A stretch of 54,723 nucleotides of DNA from Trinickia dinghuensis. GTDB lineage: Bacteria; Pseudomonadota; Gammaproteobacteria; Burkholderiales; Burkholderiaceae. The stretch covers positions 1 to 54,723 of the forward strand of contig NZ_QRGA01000028.1 of NCBI RefSeq assembly GCF_003367175.1. The letters run 5' to 3'. The notes below the pieces were generated by a model. That model was not told the DNA's origin, did no database searches, and saw only the letters and a program-made list of their open reading frames with translations. Shown piece after piece: positions 42,292 to 51,234 of the stretch. The stretch's first letter is position 1. Each line of letters begins with the position of its first letter. The translations under genes were made by a program, and so were the position numbers.

Positions 42292-45003
42292 TCACATGAA
42301 GATGACGGTCGCTTCGATCATGAGGATGCGCGTCACGATATTGTCGATGTGCGGCGTCTCGTCGTAGTTCGTCACGCGGGCGCCGGGGCCCGCCGTTTCG
42401 ACCTCGGTGCTTTCCGCTTGAGTGACGATGTTCGTGGTGGCGCCGCTGGTGTTGATCCGCGTGCTATCGCCGGCCGTATCGGTGGCCGTCTCCGATCCTT
42501 TCACGTCGTTCGACACCACCTCGCCGTTGACCGTCGTTCGGGTGACGCCCCCCATGGTGGTCGTTTCTTCGACGGTGCCGGAAGTCGTGGTCCGGGTGAC
42601 ATTGCCCGAGAGGGATATCTCCGTCACGTCGCCGCTCGTCGAGTTGCGGTCGACATCGCCTGTGATCGAGGTCTCCGTTATCGCGCCGCTCGTCGACGTC
42701 CGTACGGTATCGCCGGTAATGCTCGTTTCGGTGATGTTGCCGCTCGTCGACGTTCGTACGGTATTGCCCGTCACGCTCGTTTCGACGATGTTGCCGCTCG
42801 TCGAGTCGCGCGTGGTATTGCCGGTTACGCTGGTCTCGGTCAGGTTGCCGTTCGTCGACGTGCGGATCGTGTCGCCGACGGTGATGTTCTCAACGACGTC
42901 TCCGCTGATGCTCGTGGTGAATGTCTGGCCGGTCGTCGAGACATTGGTGGACACCCCGATGTTCGTGTTGGTCGTGGATGCGCCCAGCGTCGTCGTCGAG
43001 GTGCTCGTGAGCCCCGTACTGACGCTGACGCTGTTGCCGGCGTAGCGCGTCGATTCCTCGGTTTGCACCCAGCTGTTGCTGAACGACTGATCGAAGTGCG
43101 AGTAGCTATTGGTCGTATTGCCGCTCTGCCGGCTGTAGCTGGAGCCGAACGACTCCGAGGCATTGACGATGTCGGAGGTCGCCCCGCCGGGGCCGTACAG
43201 CTCCGCGGGATTCGAGCTTGCACTCGGCGCCAAGGAGTCCGCGCAACTGAAGCTGTAGCTCGTGCCTTGGGAGAAGCTCACGTTGTCGTACATGCTCGTT
43301 TGATAGGCGCTCGTGACGATGCGGGTCGCCTGGTTCAAATCGGGCGTCGAATACTTGCCGTAGTTGATGCTTTGGTTGTCGCCGTAGTTCGTCGAGTAAT
43401 TGCTGCCCACGTGTGTGTTCGACAGCCAGCCCGACGGCACGACGAGCTCGCTGCCGTTGGTCTGGATGACGTTCTGGATTTCCGGCAGCTCCGATTCGTC
43501 CTGGGCGCGGCTGACGAGCACGATGGAGCCGATCGTCGGCGCCGTTTGCATCGACGACGACAGCTTGACCCATACGTGCGGATCGCTCGCCGCTGCCGTC
43601 GACAAGCGCACGTAGACGCCGATTTGCGGAGACGGCGTGCCGTTGATCACGTCGACGAAGCTGCTCTGCGCCGGGCTGAAGGACGACACGGCCCCGAAGT
43701 CGACGGGGTTCTGCCCAGGGGCGGTCGCGCCCGACATCACCTCGGCCAGCACGCTGCCTTGCTGGGTGGACTGGATGGAGTAGGGCGTGACGAGGAACGA
43801 GGCGTCGCCTGCCTGGAACTGATTCTTATAGCCGCCGTCCGCGCTCGCTTGATGCGAGACCTGGCTCAGGACGAATATGCCGCTGTCGAGAAACGGCTCG
43901 ATGGGGTCGGTCGGCCCTGTTCCGCCGCTTCTCAAGGTGAAGCGGTGGCCGACGCGAAAGCTGACGCAGTTGCTGGCCCCGCTCAGTTCGTTATGACTGC
44001 CGTCGAGCGTGCTTTGTGTCGCAGTGGACAAGATTTGCGCTTCGTCCGTGCTGCCGCCGTACTGATAGCTCTTGTACAAGTTGAACGGCAAGGGATTGGC
44101 GTCGGATCCCTCGTTCGCGAAATAAGAATGAAACCGAACGATGCTGTTGTGCAGCCAAGCGCCGTCTTGTTGCGTCAACACGCCTTGCACGCCGGTGCTG
44201 CCCAGCGTCTTTTTCATGCTGAATTCGGTGACGATGTCTTCCTGTTCCAGGCCCAACGCCTGCGCGTCGGTGAAGGTGTAGCGCAGCGGCCGGCCGCCCG
44301 GTACGGCATCGGGGTACCGGGGCTGGTTGGAGAACACCACGAGGTGGCCGGCACCCGTATGGACAAAGTAGAAATACAGCAACGCCTTGCCCATCAGCCG
44401 CTTGAGGAAATCGAAATCGGTTTCGCCCGCCTGCATCCAGTCCTGGCGTCGGATTACGGCCAGATTGTCCTGGGTTTGCATGAAAGGTGCGTACGCGATG
44501 TTGTGGGCATCGAGCAGCGTCCGGATCATTTCCCAAACGGTCTTGCGATGAAACACGACATAGTGATTCGTCAAGCAAAGACGTTGCAACGCGGGCTTCA
44601 TCGTGATGCTGTACGAGCCGCGGTTTTTCACCGCGAAGCTCGTCACGATCCCGTTGAAGAGGGATAGCTTCGAGCCGGCGGCGGCTTGCCCTCCGATCGC
44701 CGATTTGAAGTCGCTCGCGTTTGCGTCCGGCGATCCCTGCTTGCCGATGCCGACCGTGATCGGGCGTCCGACGAGCTGATCGAAACGGAACGAGACAGGA
44801 TTTTGCCCGTCGGAGTTGGCGCTCAGTTCGAGCTGGAATTCGAACAGCTCGGAAATGCTTTCCTGTCCTTGGAAGCTCTCCAGGCGGAACGTTTCGGCAC
44901 CGAGGATCGTATTGCGATCGACGAAGATCGCGCAGTGCAGGAAGACGAGCGGTTCCGGCGCGGCCAGCCTGTCGACGGAAAATTCGAGTGTCGCGTCGCT
45001 CAT
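42292..45003 (-). CDS. vgrG: T6SS spike protein VgrG (TssI) with long repeat needle
   Basis: The 903-residue protein has a gp27-like head (residues about 20-400; QDWMQAGETDFDFLKRLMGK is in this part) and a gp5-like OB-fold domain near residue 450-520 (YVRLSTAAASDPHVWVKLSS). After a Ser/Asn-rich stretch, a repeat needle of 9-residue units follows at residues 701-862. The C-terminal end is short (ARVTNYDETPHIDNIVTRIL, then MIEATVIFM). No enzymatic extension is present, so cargo must be carried by the PAAR-like tip or adaptors. It overlaps the tssG stop by four bases, as expected for an operon. Confidence 0.93.
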   Translation of the reverse strand: MSDATLEFSVDRLAAPEPLVFLHCAIFVDRNTILGAETFRLESFQGQESISELFEFQLELSANSDGQNPVSFRFDQLVGRPITVGIGKQGSPDANASDFKSAIGGQAAAGSKLSLFNGIVTSFAVKNRGSYSITMKPALQRLCLTNHYVVFHRKTVWEMIRTLLDAHNIAYAPFMQTQDNLAVIRRQDWMQAGETDFDFLKRLMGKALLYFYFVHTGAGHLVVFSNQPRYPDAVPGGRPLRYTFTDAQALGLEQEDIVTEFSMKKTLGSTGVQGVLTQQDGAWLHNSIVRFHSYFANEGSDANPLPFNLYKSYQYGGSTDEAQILSTATQSTLDGSHNELSGASNCVSFRVGHRFTLRSGGTGPTDPIEPFLDSGIFVLSQVSHQASADGGYKNQFQAGDASFLVTPYSIQSTQQGSVLAEVMSGATAPGQNPVDFGAVSSFSPAQSSFVDVINGTPSPQIGVYVRLSTAAASDPHVWVKLSSSMQTAPTIGSIVLVSRAQDESELPEIQNVIQTNGSELVVPSGWLSNTHVGSNYSTNYGDNQSINYGKYSTPDLNQATRIVTSAYQTSMYDNVSFSQGTSYSFSCADSLAPSASSNPAELYGPGGATSDIVNASESFGSSYSRQSGNTTNSYSHFDQSFSNSWVQTEESTRYAGNSVSVSTGLTSTSTTTLGASTTNTNIGVSTNVSTTGQTFTTSISGDVVENITVGDTIRTSTNGNLTETSVTGNTTRDSTSGNIVETSVTGNTVRTSTSGNITETSITGDTVRTSTSGAITETSITGDVDRNSTSGDVTEISLSGNVTRTTTSGTVEETTTMGGVTRTTVNGEVVSNDVKGSETATDTAGDSTRINTSGATTNIVTQAESTEVETAGPGARVTNYDETPHIDNIVTRILMIEATVIFM
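42418..42903 (-). repeat. Eighteen 27-base coding repeats in the vgrG needle
   Basis: Residues 701-862 of VgrG consist of eighteen units of nine residues, with Gly at position 1. In the first fourteen the residue at position 5 alternates between Glu and Arg (GNLTETSVT, GNTTRDSTS, GNIVETSVT, GNTVRTSTS), so the true period is 18 residues or 54 bases. The last four units are degenerate. In known VgrG proteins such a tail forms a triple beta-helix. Confidence 0.85.
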
Positions 45004-46163
45004 GCCATCCCCACCGAGTTGGATGCCGGAATCAGGTAGCGGACCGGGCGTATCGGGTCGCGCTGCTCAGGCGCGCCGGCAAGCCACGCGGTCTGGCCGA
45101 GCCGCATCGACGTGAAGTCTCGGCGTCGGGCCGGTTGGGGCAGTTGCGTCGGCGGAATGCTGTCGGCGCTCACATTGAGCACGATCTCGCAATCGGCCAG
45201 GCGATCGACGAGCAGCTTGACCAAGCCGGTCAGCATCGCGTAACCGGACTCGCCGCTCGCGTCGTGGCGAGGAGCCTCGCCCTCCGACATAGCGCTTTGC
45301 AACGGCGTCGGCGGCAGCAAGCGGCGCAGCGCGTCGTAGTCGATCGCGCCGATGTCGATGCGCAGCCGCGCTTGCTGGTCCCATACGCGACGGCCCACGA
45401 CCGCCGTCTGGCCGAGCCGATGATTGCGCCGGCCGAGCGCGCAACGGTCCCGCTCGTCGATGTCGAGCCAGGCGCCGATATGCTCGGTCAGCTTCACGCC
45501 GGTGCCGAGTGCAATGCCAAGCACGTGGACGAGGGTCGACGCATGTTTGCGGCGATTGGCGAGCAGGCCGGCGAGGCCGAGCCAGCCGCGTGCGGGCAGC
45601 GGAACCTGGGCCGCCAGTTTCGGGCTCGCGAGGCCCATCAACGACGCCAGGCAGTGCGCCATCTCGGTGTCGGCCGGCGGCATGTCGTTCAGGCCCAGCG
45701 TCAGCGCGTGCTTCATCTGATAGCGCAGGACGTTGGCGCGCTGATTGAAAATGTCGAGAAAATCGGCCATCGCCGTCGAGCGCAGTGCCGACAGCTCGCG
45801 TGCCCATTCGGTGAACGTTTCGGGCATCGGCCCGGTCACGCTGGCCACGCAGAAGTTCGAGGTGACGATTTCGACGGTTTCGTCGCCGGCTTCTTGGTCG
45901 GCCTTTTCGCCGGCCGTTTCCCCTGCGTCTTTATCGGCGGCCCTCTCGTTCTCAACCGCGGGCAACAGCCTGATCTGGGCGAATTCGCGAGCCGGAAATG
46001 CGGCGGAGAGATCGGCGCGAAAGCGCAGGCGCTGCCCGATCGACTGCTTGCTGCCCGAATCGGACAGCAGCAAGCGCATCAACTGGAATACGTTGAAGTT
46101 GCCGTACTGCCGGAGCATGTACTCCTTTACAGTGCGATAGCGGTGCCGGCCAATGCGTGCCAT
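45000..46163 (-). CDS. tssG: T6SS baseplate protein TssG
   Basis: The 387-residue product shows the TssG pattern: NVFQLMRLLLSDSG near residue 24, a Glu/Asp-rich insertion at 70-95 (DKDAGETAGEKADQEAGDE), and the C-terminal RRDFTSMRLGQTAWLAG. TssG pairs with TssF in the wedge of the baseplate. Two starts are possible. The ATG at 46163 overlaps the tssF end by 37 bases and gives the usual N-terminal length; the ATG at 46118 has a better ribosome site (AAAGGAG) but only three bases of spacing. I keep the first. Confidence 0.9.
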   Translation of the reverse strand: MARIGRHRYRTVKEYMLRQYGNFNVFQLMRLLLSDSGSKQSIGQRLRFRADLSAAFPAREFAQIRLLPAVENERAADKDAGETAGEKADQEAGDETVEIVTSNFCVASVTGPMPETFTEWARELSALRSTAMADFLDIFNQRANVLRYQMKHALTLGLNDMPPADTEMAHCLASLMGLASPKLAAQVPLPARGWLGLAGLLANRRKHASTLVHVLGIALGTGVKLTEHIGAWLDIDERDRCALGRRNHRLGQTAVVGRRVWDQQARLRIDIGAIDYDALRRLLPPTPLQSAMSEGEAPRHDASGESGYAMLTGLVKLLVDRLADCEIVLNVSADSIPPTQLPQPARRRDFTSMRLGQTAWLAGAPEQRDPIRPVRYLIPASNSVGMA

Positions 46164-47965
46164 TGCTTCTCGGTTCCTTTGAGGTTGCGCGTTTCCAGCG
46201 TGACTTCGACGAGGTGATTCACGCTTGCGTAGGCGCGCAGGAAGTGACGCAGCACGGAACAGAACAGGACCGTGCTGCCTGCGCCGAAGTCCATGGGTTC
46301 CATGACCAGCGTCAGTTCGCAGCCGCGCACGAAGCCGCGCCAGCCGTCTCTGCCGACGTGGCGCGCAATGCTGCGGCTACGCATCTCCTTGATCGCTTCG
46401 ATTTGCTTCCAGCCGCGGTTCTGATGCGGGCCAACGTGCAGACGCAGGATGTCTTTCAGCGCGCTGAGCGCGATTGCGCCCCCGTCGAGCGACAGGTGAT
46501 TGAGCGCGAGCTGCGACACGAGCGACCATGGGCGGCTTCCGATCTGCACGGCCGTATGGTGCGGCGTTGGTTTGGTCAGCGCTTGAATGCCGTTGACCGG
46601 CCCCGCGCCTTCGAGATGAAGCGGGCTACCCGACATCAGCCCTTCGGGCAGACGCCGGTTGGTGCACAATGCGCGGCCGCCGACCACTTCGTCGGTGAGT
46701 TGGCTGAGGTCGAATTGCGCGTCGAGAAACGAGACGAACATCTCGCTTCCCGCGACGTGATCGACCGTCGCCGGCAAGCGGCGGCTCAGATAAAAATAGT
46801 CCTGCTGCTCGAGCCGCCGGAAATTGTCCATCGCGAAGTACGGCGCGATCGGGCGCGGCTGGCCCTCGGTCGAAATCGACTCGAGCTGTTCGATCGAATA
46901 GATCTCGCAGCACCGATGATTCTTCAAGTCACCCGTCACACGGTATTCGTAGTCGTCGTGATTGAGCGCAATCGGATCGATCCGCGTCGAATACAGATTG
47001 ATGAGCGGCACGCAGTTCAGGCACAACGAGGCCGCGGTGAAATGCAGCGTCGGCTGGTAGGGTGCGTCGAGCGCCAGCATCAGGTCGAAATACGGGCCGA
47101 CCGCACTGAAGTCGAGTTGCTCGAGCTGGTCGATTTCGAAGAAATGGAATTTTTCCGGAAACGAAAAATACTCCTGCAGCAGCCGATACCCCGGATGCGT
47201 GTGCGGGTTCGCCTTCAACACCGCTTCGTCGGGCTCCATGCCGACCCAGCGTAAAGCGTCGGGCTGCAGCAGCCGCGCCGGTTGCGACGAGGCGGCGGGC
47301 AGCACGGCAATCGCGCAAAGATGCACCGCCAGCAGTTCGTACAAGGCCATCGCGTTCGCCTGCGCGTCGTCGATATAGAAGCGCAGGCGGCGCGGGCCGC
47401 GGCCGTTGACATGCAGCGTGCCCACGCCGTCCGGGCGCAGGCGCACACGCAGCACCGAATGAGCCGACGGCGTCTTGTTCAGGCATTCGTATTCGATCGC
47501 CGATTCCAGGATGACCGTCTCGATACGCAAGGGCAGCAGCGGCGTGTCGTAGCACGTCTGAAAACGGCATTCCGCGTTTTGCCCGAGGTGATTGGCCGTC
47601 GCCGCCGTTACCGTGCGGCCGCGCTCCAGCACTTGCTCCTTGGAGAAATCGGTGCCGTCGGGCTTCACGTCGACGCGAGCGATCAGCATCGACGGAATCG
47701 GCGCTTCGAGATGCGGATACAGAAACGCGAGCAGGGCATTGGGCAGGCCCGCCTTGTCCTGATCGATCTGGTGCCGCAAACGCGCGCCGATGAACGCGAA
47801 GGATTGCAGCAGCAACTCGACTTGCGGGTCGGTTGCTTCACGTGCGTTGAGCCCGAGCGTACGCGCCAGCTCGCGATGCTTTTCGCTGAACTGTGCCGAT
47901 TCGGTGCGCAGGGCGGCCAATTCCTCGCGGAAGCAGTCGCTGAGCGTGGCGGTGGCGGGTTGCAT
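46127..47965 (-). CDS. tssF: T6SS baseplate protein TssF
   Basis: This 612-residue protein matches TssF: it begins DCFREELAALRTESAQFSEK, has the conserved DPQVELLLQSFAFIGARLRH near residue 60 and the TssF-type pattern YRLLQEYFSFPEKFHFFEID near residue 270. The ATG at 47965 has GAGG at a normal distance. TssF and TssG form the wedge that contacts the sheath and spike. Length is normal. Its end overlaps tssG, which suggests coupled translation. Confidence 0.93.
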   Translation of the reverse strand: MQPATATLSDCFREELAALRTESAQFSEKHRELARTLGLNAREATDPQVELLLQSFAFIGARLRHQIDQDKAGLPNALLAFLYPHLEAPIPSMLIARVDVKPDGTDFSKEQVLERGRTVTAATANHLGQNAECRFQTCYDTPLLPLRIETVILESAIEYECLNKTPSAHSVLRVRLRPDGVGTLHVNGRGPRRLRFYIDDAQANAMALYELLAVHLCAIAVLPAASSQPARLLQPDALRWVGMEPDEAVLKANPHTHPGYRLLQEYFSFPEKFHFFEIDQLEQLDFSAVGPYFDLMLALDAPYQPTLHFTAASLCLNCVPLINLYSTRIDPIALNHDDYEYRVTGDLKNHRCCEIYSIEQLESISTEGQPRPIAPYFAMDNFRRLEQQDYFYLSRRLPATVDHVAGSEMFVSFLDAQFDLSQLTDEVVGGRALCTNRRLPEGLMSGSPLHLEGAGPVNGIQALTKPTPHHTAVQIGSRPWSLVSQLALNHLSLDGGAIALSALKDILRLHVGPHQNRGWKQIEAIKEMRSRSIARHVGRDGWRGFVRGCELTLVMEPMDFGAGSTVLFCSVLRHFLRAYASVNHLVEVTLETRNLKGTEKQWHALAGTAIAL

Positions 47966-47973
47966 GCGTGACC

Positions 47974-48351
47974 TCAGTGAGAAGGCAACTCAAAATGGAA
48001 GACATCCATCTCGTCGCTTTCGTCGATCGAGCCGTAGATCGCCACGCGGTACGGAGTGAGCGCGGCGCCGTTGGGCTCGATCTGAACGCGCGGCTTTCGC
48101 AGGCGCGGCTCGTAGCGTGCAATGAGGCGAGCAAGCCGCTGCGCGTACTGCTCGAGCTGAGGCTTGCTGTACAACTCGAACTCGACCACGTTCGGACAGC
48201 CGACGTCGAGCAAATCCAGGTCGCCGCCCGTGCGTGCGATGCGCGCGCTGACGAGACGCTGGATCTGCGCAGCGATCGCGGCGCGCAGGTCGAATGACTG
48301 CGTGCCGTCGAACGTTGGAGGCTGCGCGAGGCGTTCGAGCAGAAACTGCAT
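47974..48351 (-). CDS. tssE: T6SS baseplate protein TssE
   Basis: This 125-residue protein resembles gp25-like TssE: a conserved region DLDLLDVGCPNVVEFELYSK is followed by ARLIARYEPRLRKPRVQIEP, which is the typical strand-turn near the end of TssE. It starts nine bases before tssF in the operon, with GGGAG before its ATG. TssE links the baseplate wedge to the sheath. The N-terminal part is a little shorter than in many TssE proteins, and the classic xxx-GL-P-D-L motif is replaced by DVGCPNVVEF, so it is a diverged member. Confidence 0.85.
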   Translation of the reverse strand: MQFLLERLAQPPTFDGTQSFDLRAAIAAQIQRLVSARIARTGGDLDLLDVGCPNVVEFELYSKPQLEQYAQRLARLIARYEPRLRKPRVQIEPNGAALTPYRVAIYGSIDESDEMDVFHFELPSH

Positions 48352-48411
48352 GTCGTCTCCCGATGAGTGTCGAGCGTGTGCCGTGACGAGGATGAGTGCG
48401 AGCTGCCGCTA

Positions 48412-48969
48412 TTACTTGCCGGACGTGAACTTGCCGGCGATCGGCGTGTTCTTGGCCAAACTCCAGCCCGCCGTCTTCATCCCCTTCTGCGTCGTATCAT
48501 TGAACTGCTGCGTATATGTCCAGATGATCTCGGTGAAGTTGAGCTTGAACTGCTCGGTCGGCATGTCGTTGGGATGGGTCTGAAGCTGCATCTCGCTGAG
48601 GAGCGCATCCTTCAGTTCGATCTTGATGACGTTCTGAATGCTGCCGCCCGATTCGCGCGCGATGTAGATCGTGCTCGGCGCGTCGGCACCGGAACCGAGC
48701 ACCTTCGCGCCTAGGCAGTACTCGTACAGCTTCACCGACGTCTGATCGACGTATTTGACGAGCGTGAACTCCGTGATGATCGGGCGGCCGGAGGTTCGCG
48801 CGTTGTTGCTGACGTCGGTCGTGAGCTGCTGCTTCATGCCCTGGTGCAGCGACACGATTTCGATACACAGCCCGGTCGGGCCGTCCGATACCCATGCCGA
48901 ATTGTCGAGTTCGCTGCCCTCGGAATTCATGATGGTTTGGTCGCCCGGCTGGAAAAGAATTAAATCCAT
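48412..48969 (-). CDS. hcp: T6SS inner tube protein Hcp (TssD)
   Basis: This 185-residue protein has the Hcp fold pattern: the beta-strand SGRPIITEFTLVKYVDQTSV, the YIARESGGSIQNVIKIELKD segment and the end EIIWTYTQQFNDTTQKGM. Hcp hexamers make the inner tube that the sheath drives out. It is slightly longer than most (about 160-172 residues), with extra residues at the C-terminus (AKNTPIAGKFTSGK). AGGAGCAGTC precedes the ATG. It lies 30 bases after the end of the fused tssB-tssC gene. Confidence 0.93.
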   Translation of the reverse strand: MDLILFQPGDQTIMNSEGSELDNSAWVSDGPTGLCIEIVSLHQGMKQQLTTDVSNNARTSGRPIITEFTLVKYVDQTSVKLYEYCLGAKVLGSGADAPSTIYIARESGGSIQNVIKIELKDALLSEMQLQTHPNDMPTEQFKLNFTEIIWTYTQQFNDTTQKGMKTAGWSLAKNTPIAGKFTSGK

Positions 48970-48999
48970 GACTGCTCCTCGGATGAAAAGAGGTGAGAG

Positions 49000-51030
49000 T
49001 TACTTCGGCAGATTCGCTACCAGCCGGATCGAAGTCGTCAACTCTTCGAGCTGGAAATGCGGCTTGAGGAATACCGTGGCGCGATAGGCGCCCGGTTCGC
49101 CGGGAACGTCGGTCACGACTACCTTGGCTTCGCGCAGCGGGTAAGCGGCCTTGGCTTCCTGCGGAGCGTTGTCGTCGAGCAGCACGTAGTTGGAAATCCA
49201 AGAATTGAGGAACGTCTCCACATTGCCGCGCGTCATGAACGAGCCGATCTTCTCGCGCATGATCACCTTGATGTAGTGCGCGAAGCGCGACGCCGCGAGC
49301 ATGTACGGCAGCATCGCCGAGATCTTGGCATTGGCGTTGGCCGAATCGGAGAAGTACTTCTTGGGCTGATTGGTGGTCTGGCCGCCGAAGAAGGCCGCTT
49401 TGCCTGTCCCCTTGCAGTGGCACAGCGTGATGAAGCCGAGATCGTTGAGCTCCTTTTCGCGGCGATCGGTGATCGACACTTCGGTGGGGCAGAACAGCTC
49501 GACGCTGCCGTTGCTCGACGTATACGTGTAGCTGGGCAGGCCTTCGACCAAGCCACCGCCTTCGACGCCCCGAATCGCGGCCGTCCAGCTATAGAGGGAA
49601 AACGCGTTGGTGATGCGCTCGGCGAGCAGATAAGCCGGGTTGCCCCAAAGGAAGTGATTCGGCTCCGGGTTCGGATAGCTGTACGGTTCGCCCGTGATCG
49701 AATAGACCGTCGCGGAGCCGCCGCCGCCCACGTGCTCGTCGAAGTTGATGCCTTCGCAGGGCGTGGTATTGCGCTTGGTGGGCGAGCCGTAGGGCAGGCG
49801 CAGTAGCGCGCGCGGCAACACGAGCGTCACATAGCGCGCGTCTTCCATTTCGCGGAAAGCCTGCCAGGGCGCGAAGTCCACCCCTTCGAAGATCTTTTTG
49901 AGGTCGCGCGGCTTGTCGAGCTTGTCGAAGCCGTTGAGGCTGAACATGTCATGCGAAGCCTGCGCGATGAAAGGCGCATGCGCGGCCGCTGCGATTTCGG
50001 CCATCTTCGTGATGAAGTCCACGTCCTCGCCCGACTTGCCGATGGCGTAGTCGCCGATGAGCAGGCTGTACGGATTGCCGCCGTACGTGCCGTACTCCGC
50101 TTCGTAGATCATCTTGAAGAGGGCGCTCTGGTCGAATTCGACCGCCTTCATCATGTCCTTGCGCAGTTCGTCCTTGGTGGCGTTGAACACGCGCAGCTTG
50201 AGCATGACGCTGGTCTCGGTGTTCATGACGAGGTAGTGCAGTCCGCGCCAGGTCGATTCCATCGCCTTGAAGCTGTCGCAATGCATGATGCTGGACAGCG
50301 CGACGCTGAGTTTTTCGTCGATCAGCGAGACGAGTTCGTCGATCACCGCGATCGCGCCGCGCTTGCGCGCCTGCTCGATCTGCTTGGCCGCATCCGCGTT
50401 GGATTCGACGAAATAGAGATTCAACTGCGTGGAAAACGCGGTGACCAACGGGGTCGTTTGTTCCGGGGTCATGCCCACCATGGGCGCGATCGCGGTGCCC
50501 GCCGCGGTGACGCTCGCTTCGTCGACCGCGGGCGCGCCTTCCTTGCCCGGGTTGGCCTTTTCGATCATGGCATCGAGCTGCGCGGACACCGGGTCATGGG
50601 CTTCCGCTTTGGCCTGCAGTTCGCGGATCTGGCTGCGCGATAGGTATAGCGCGCTGAGCGAAGGAAGGGCCTTGATGACGTTCATCGGCTCGAACGCATC
50701 GATGTTCGCGAACGTCAATTCGTTGTCGTTGTCGTCCTTGAGCAGGTCCTTCAGCGCGTCGTCGGTCTGCTTGACGGCGCCGAGTACGACGCGCGGCTGG
50801 ATCGTCGCCATCACGTCGTTGAAATTGTCGCGGTCGATCTCGACCATGGCGCGCTCTTTCAACGGCGGATAGGTATCCGGGTCTTTCCGCTCGCCCTGCA
50901 AGTCGGCCAGGATCCCGACGATGAAGGGGAGCTCCTTCTTTTCGATGGCGCCGCCCGTTTCCACGTCATAGGTGATCTTGACGCGGGGAGGACGAACGCG
51001 CAGGAGCTTCTTTTGAACGCTTTCACTCAT
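49000..51030 (-). CDS. tssB-tssC: Fused T6SS sheath protein TssB-TssC
   Basis: The ATG at 51030 has GAGGTGAG seven bases upstream, giving 676 residues. Residues 1-155 are TssB: KLLRVRPPRVKITYDVETGG, LPFIVGILADLQG, and the C-terminal helix ALPSLSALYLSRSQIRELQA. Residues 156-190 form an Ala/Glu/Pro-rich linker. Residues 190-676 are a complete TssC: ESTWRGLHYLVMN, FEGVDFAPWQAFREMEDARY, VSITDRREKELNDLGFITL and LREAKVVVTDVPGEPGAYRA. Normally these are two genes. The linker lies where TssC's N-terminal region, which ClpV contacts in known systems, would begin. There is no stop codon or frameshift between the two parts. Confidence 0.93.
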   Translation of the reverse strand: MSESVQKKLLRVRPPRVKITYDVETGGAIEKKELPFIVGILADLQGERKDPDTYPPLKERAMVEIDRDNFNDVMATIQPRVVLGAVKQTDDALKDLLKDDNDNELTFANIDAFEPMNVIKALPSLSALYLSRSQIRELQAKAEAHDPVSAQLDAMIEKANPGKEGAPAVDEASVTAAGTAIAPMVGMTPEQTTPLVTAFSTQLNLYFVESNADAAKQIEQARKRGAIAVIDELVSLIDEKLSVALSSIMHCDSFKAMESTWRGLHYLVMNTETSVMLKLRVFNATKDELRKDMMKAVEFDQSALFKMIYEAEYGTYGGNPYSLLIGDYAIGKSGEDVDFITKMAEIAAAAHAPFIAQASHDMFSLNGFDKLDKPRDLKKIFEGVDFAPWQAFREMEDARYVTLVLPRALLRLPYGSPTKRNTTPCEGINFDEHVGGGGSATVYSITGEPYSYPNPEPNHFLWGNPAYLLAERITNAFSLYSWTAAIRGVEGGGLVEGLPSYTYTSSNGSVELFCPTEVSITDRREKELNDLGFITLCHCKGTGKAAFFGGQTTNQPKKYFSDSANANAKISAMLPYMLAASRFAHYIKVIMREKIGSFMTRGNVETFLNSWISNYVLLDDNAPQEAKAAYPLREAKVVVTDVPGEPGAYRATVFLKPHFQLEELTTSIRLVANLPK

Positions 51031-51234
51031 GGTTTTCTCACCTCGATTTACTGACTTTTCGATACGGTCGATGTGTTCGGCGACGAGCATGCTCAATGCG
51101 CCGTCGTTGCGTAAATCCGCAACTCAGCCATGGTCTGGTGGCGGACAGGTACAGCACTCGATTCGGTCTTTCACCATGGCCCGGCCGTTCCATCCGTGGA
51201 TGACGGGCGATAGACAGATTCGCGGCGTCTTTAC

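Noticed and set aside
42418-42903. The 27-base repeats as a CRISPR array
   Set aside because: They are contiguous with no unique spacers and encode in-frame protein repeats of VgrG.
42136-44667. Long plus-strand open frame of more than 800 codons opposite vgrG
   Set aside because: It is antisense to vgrG over its length, rich in Arg and Ala with no domain, and caused by the codon bias of this GC-rich gene.
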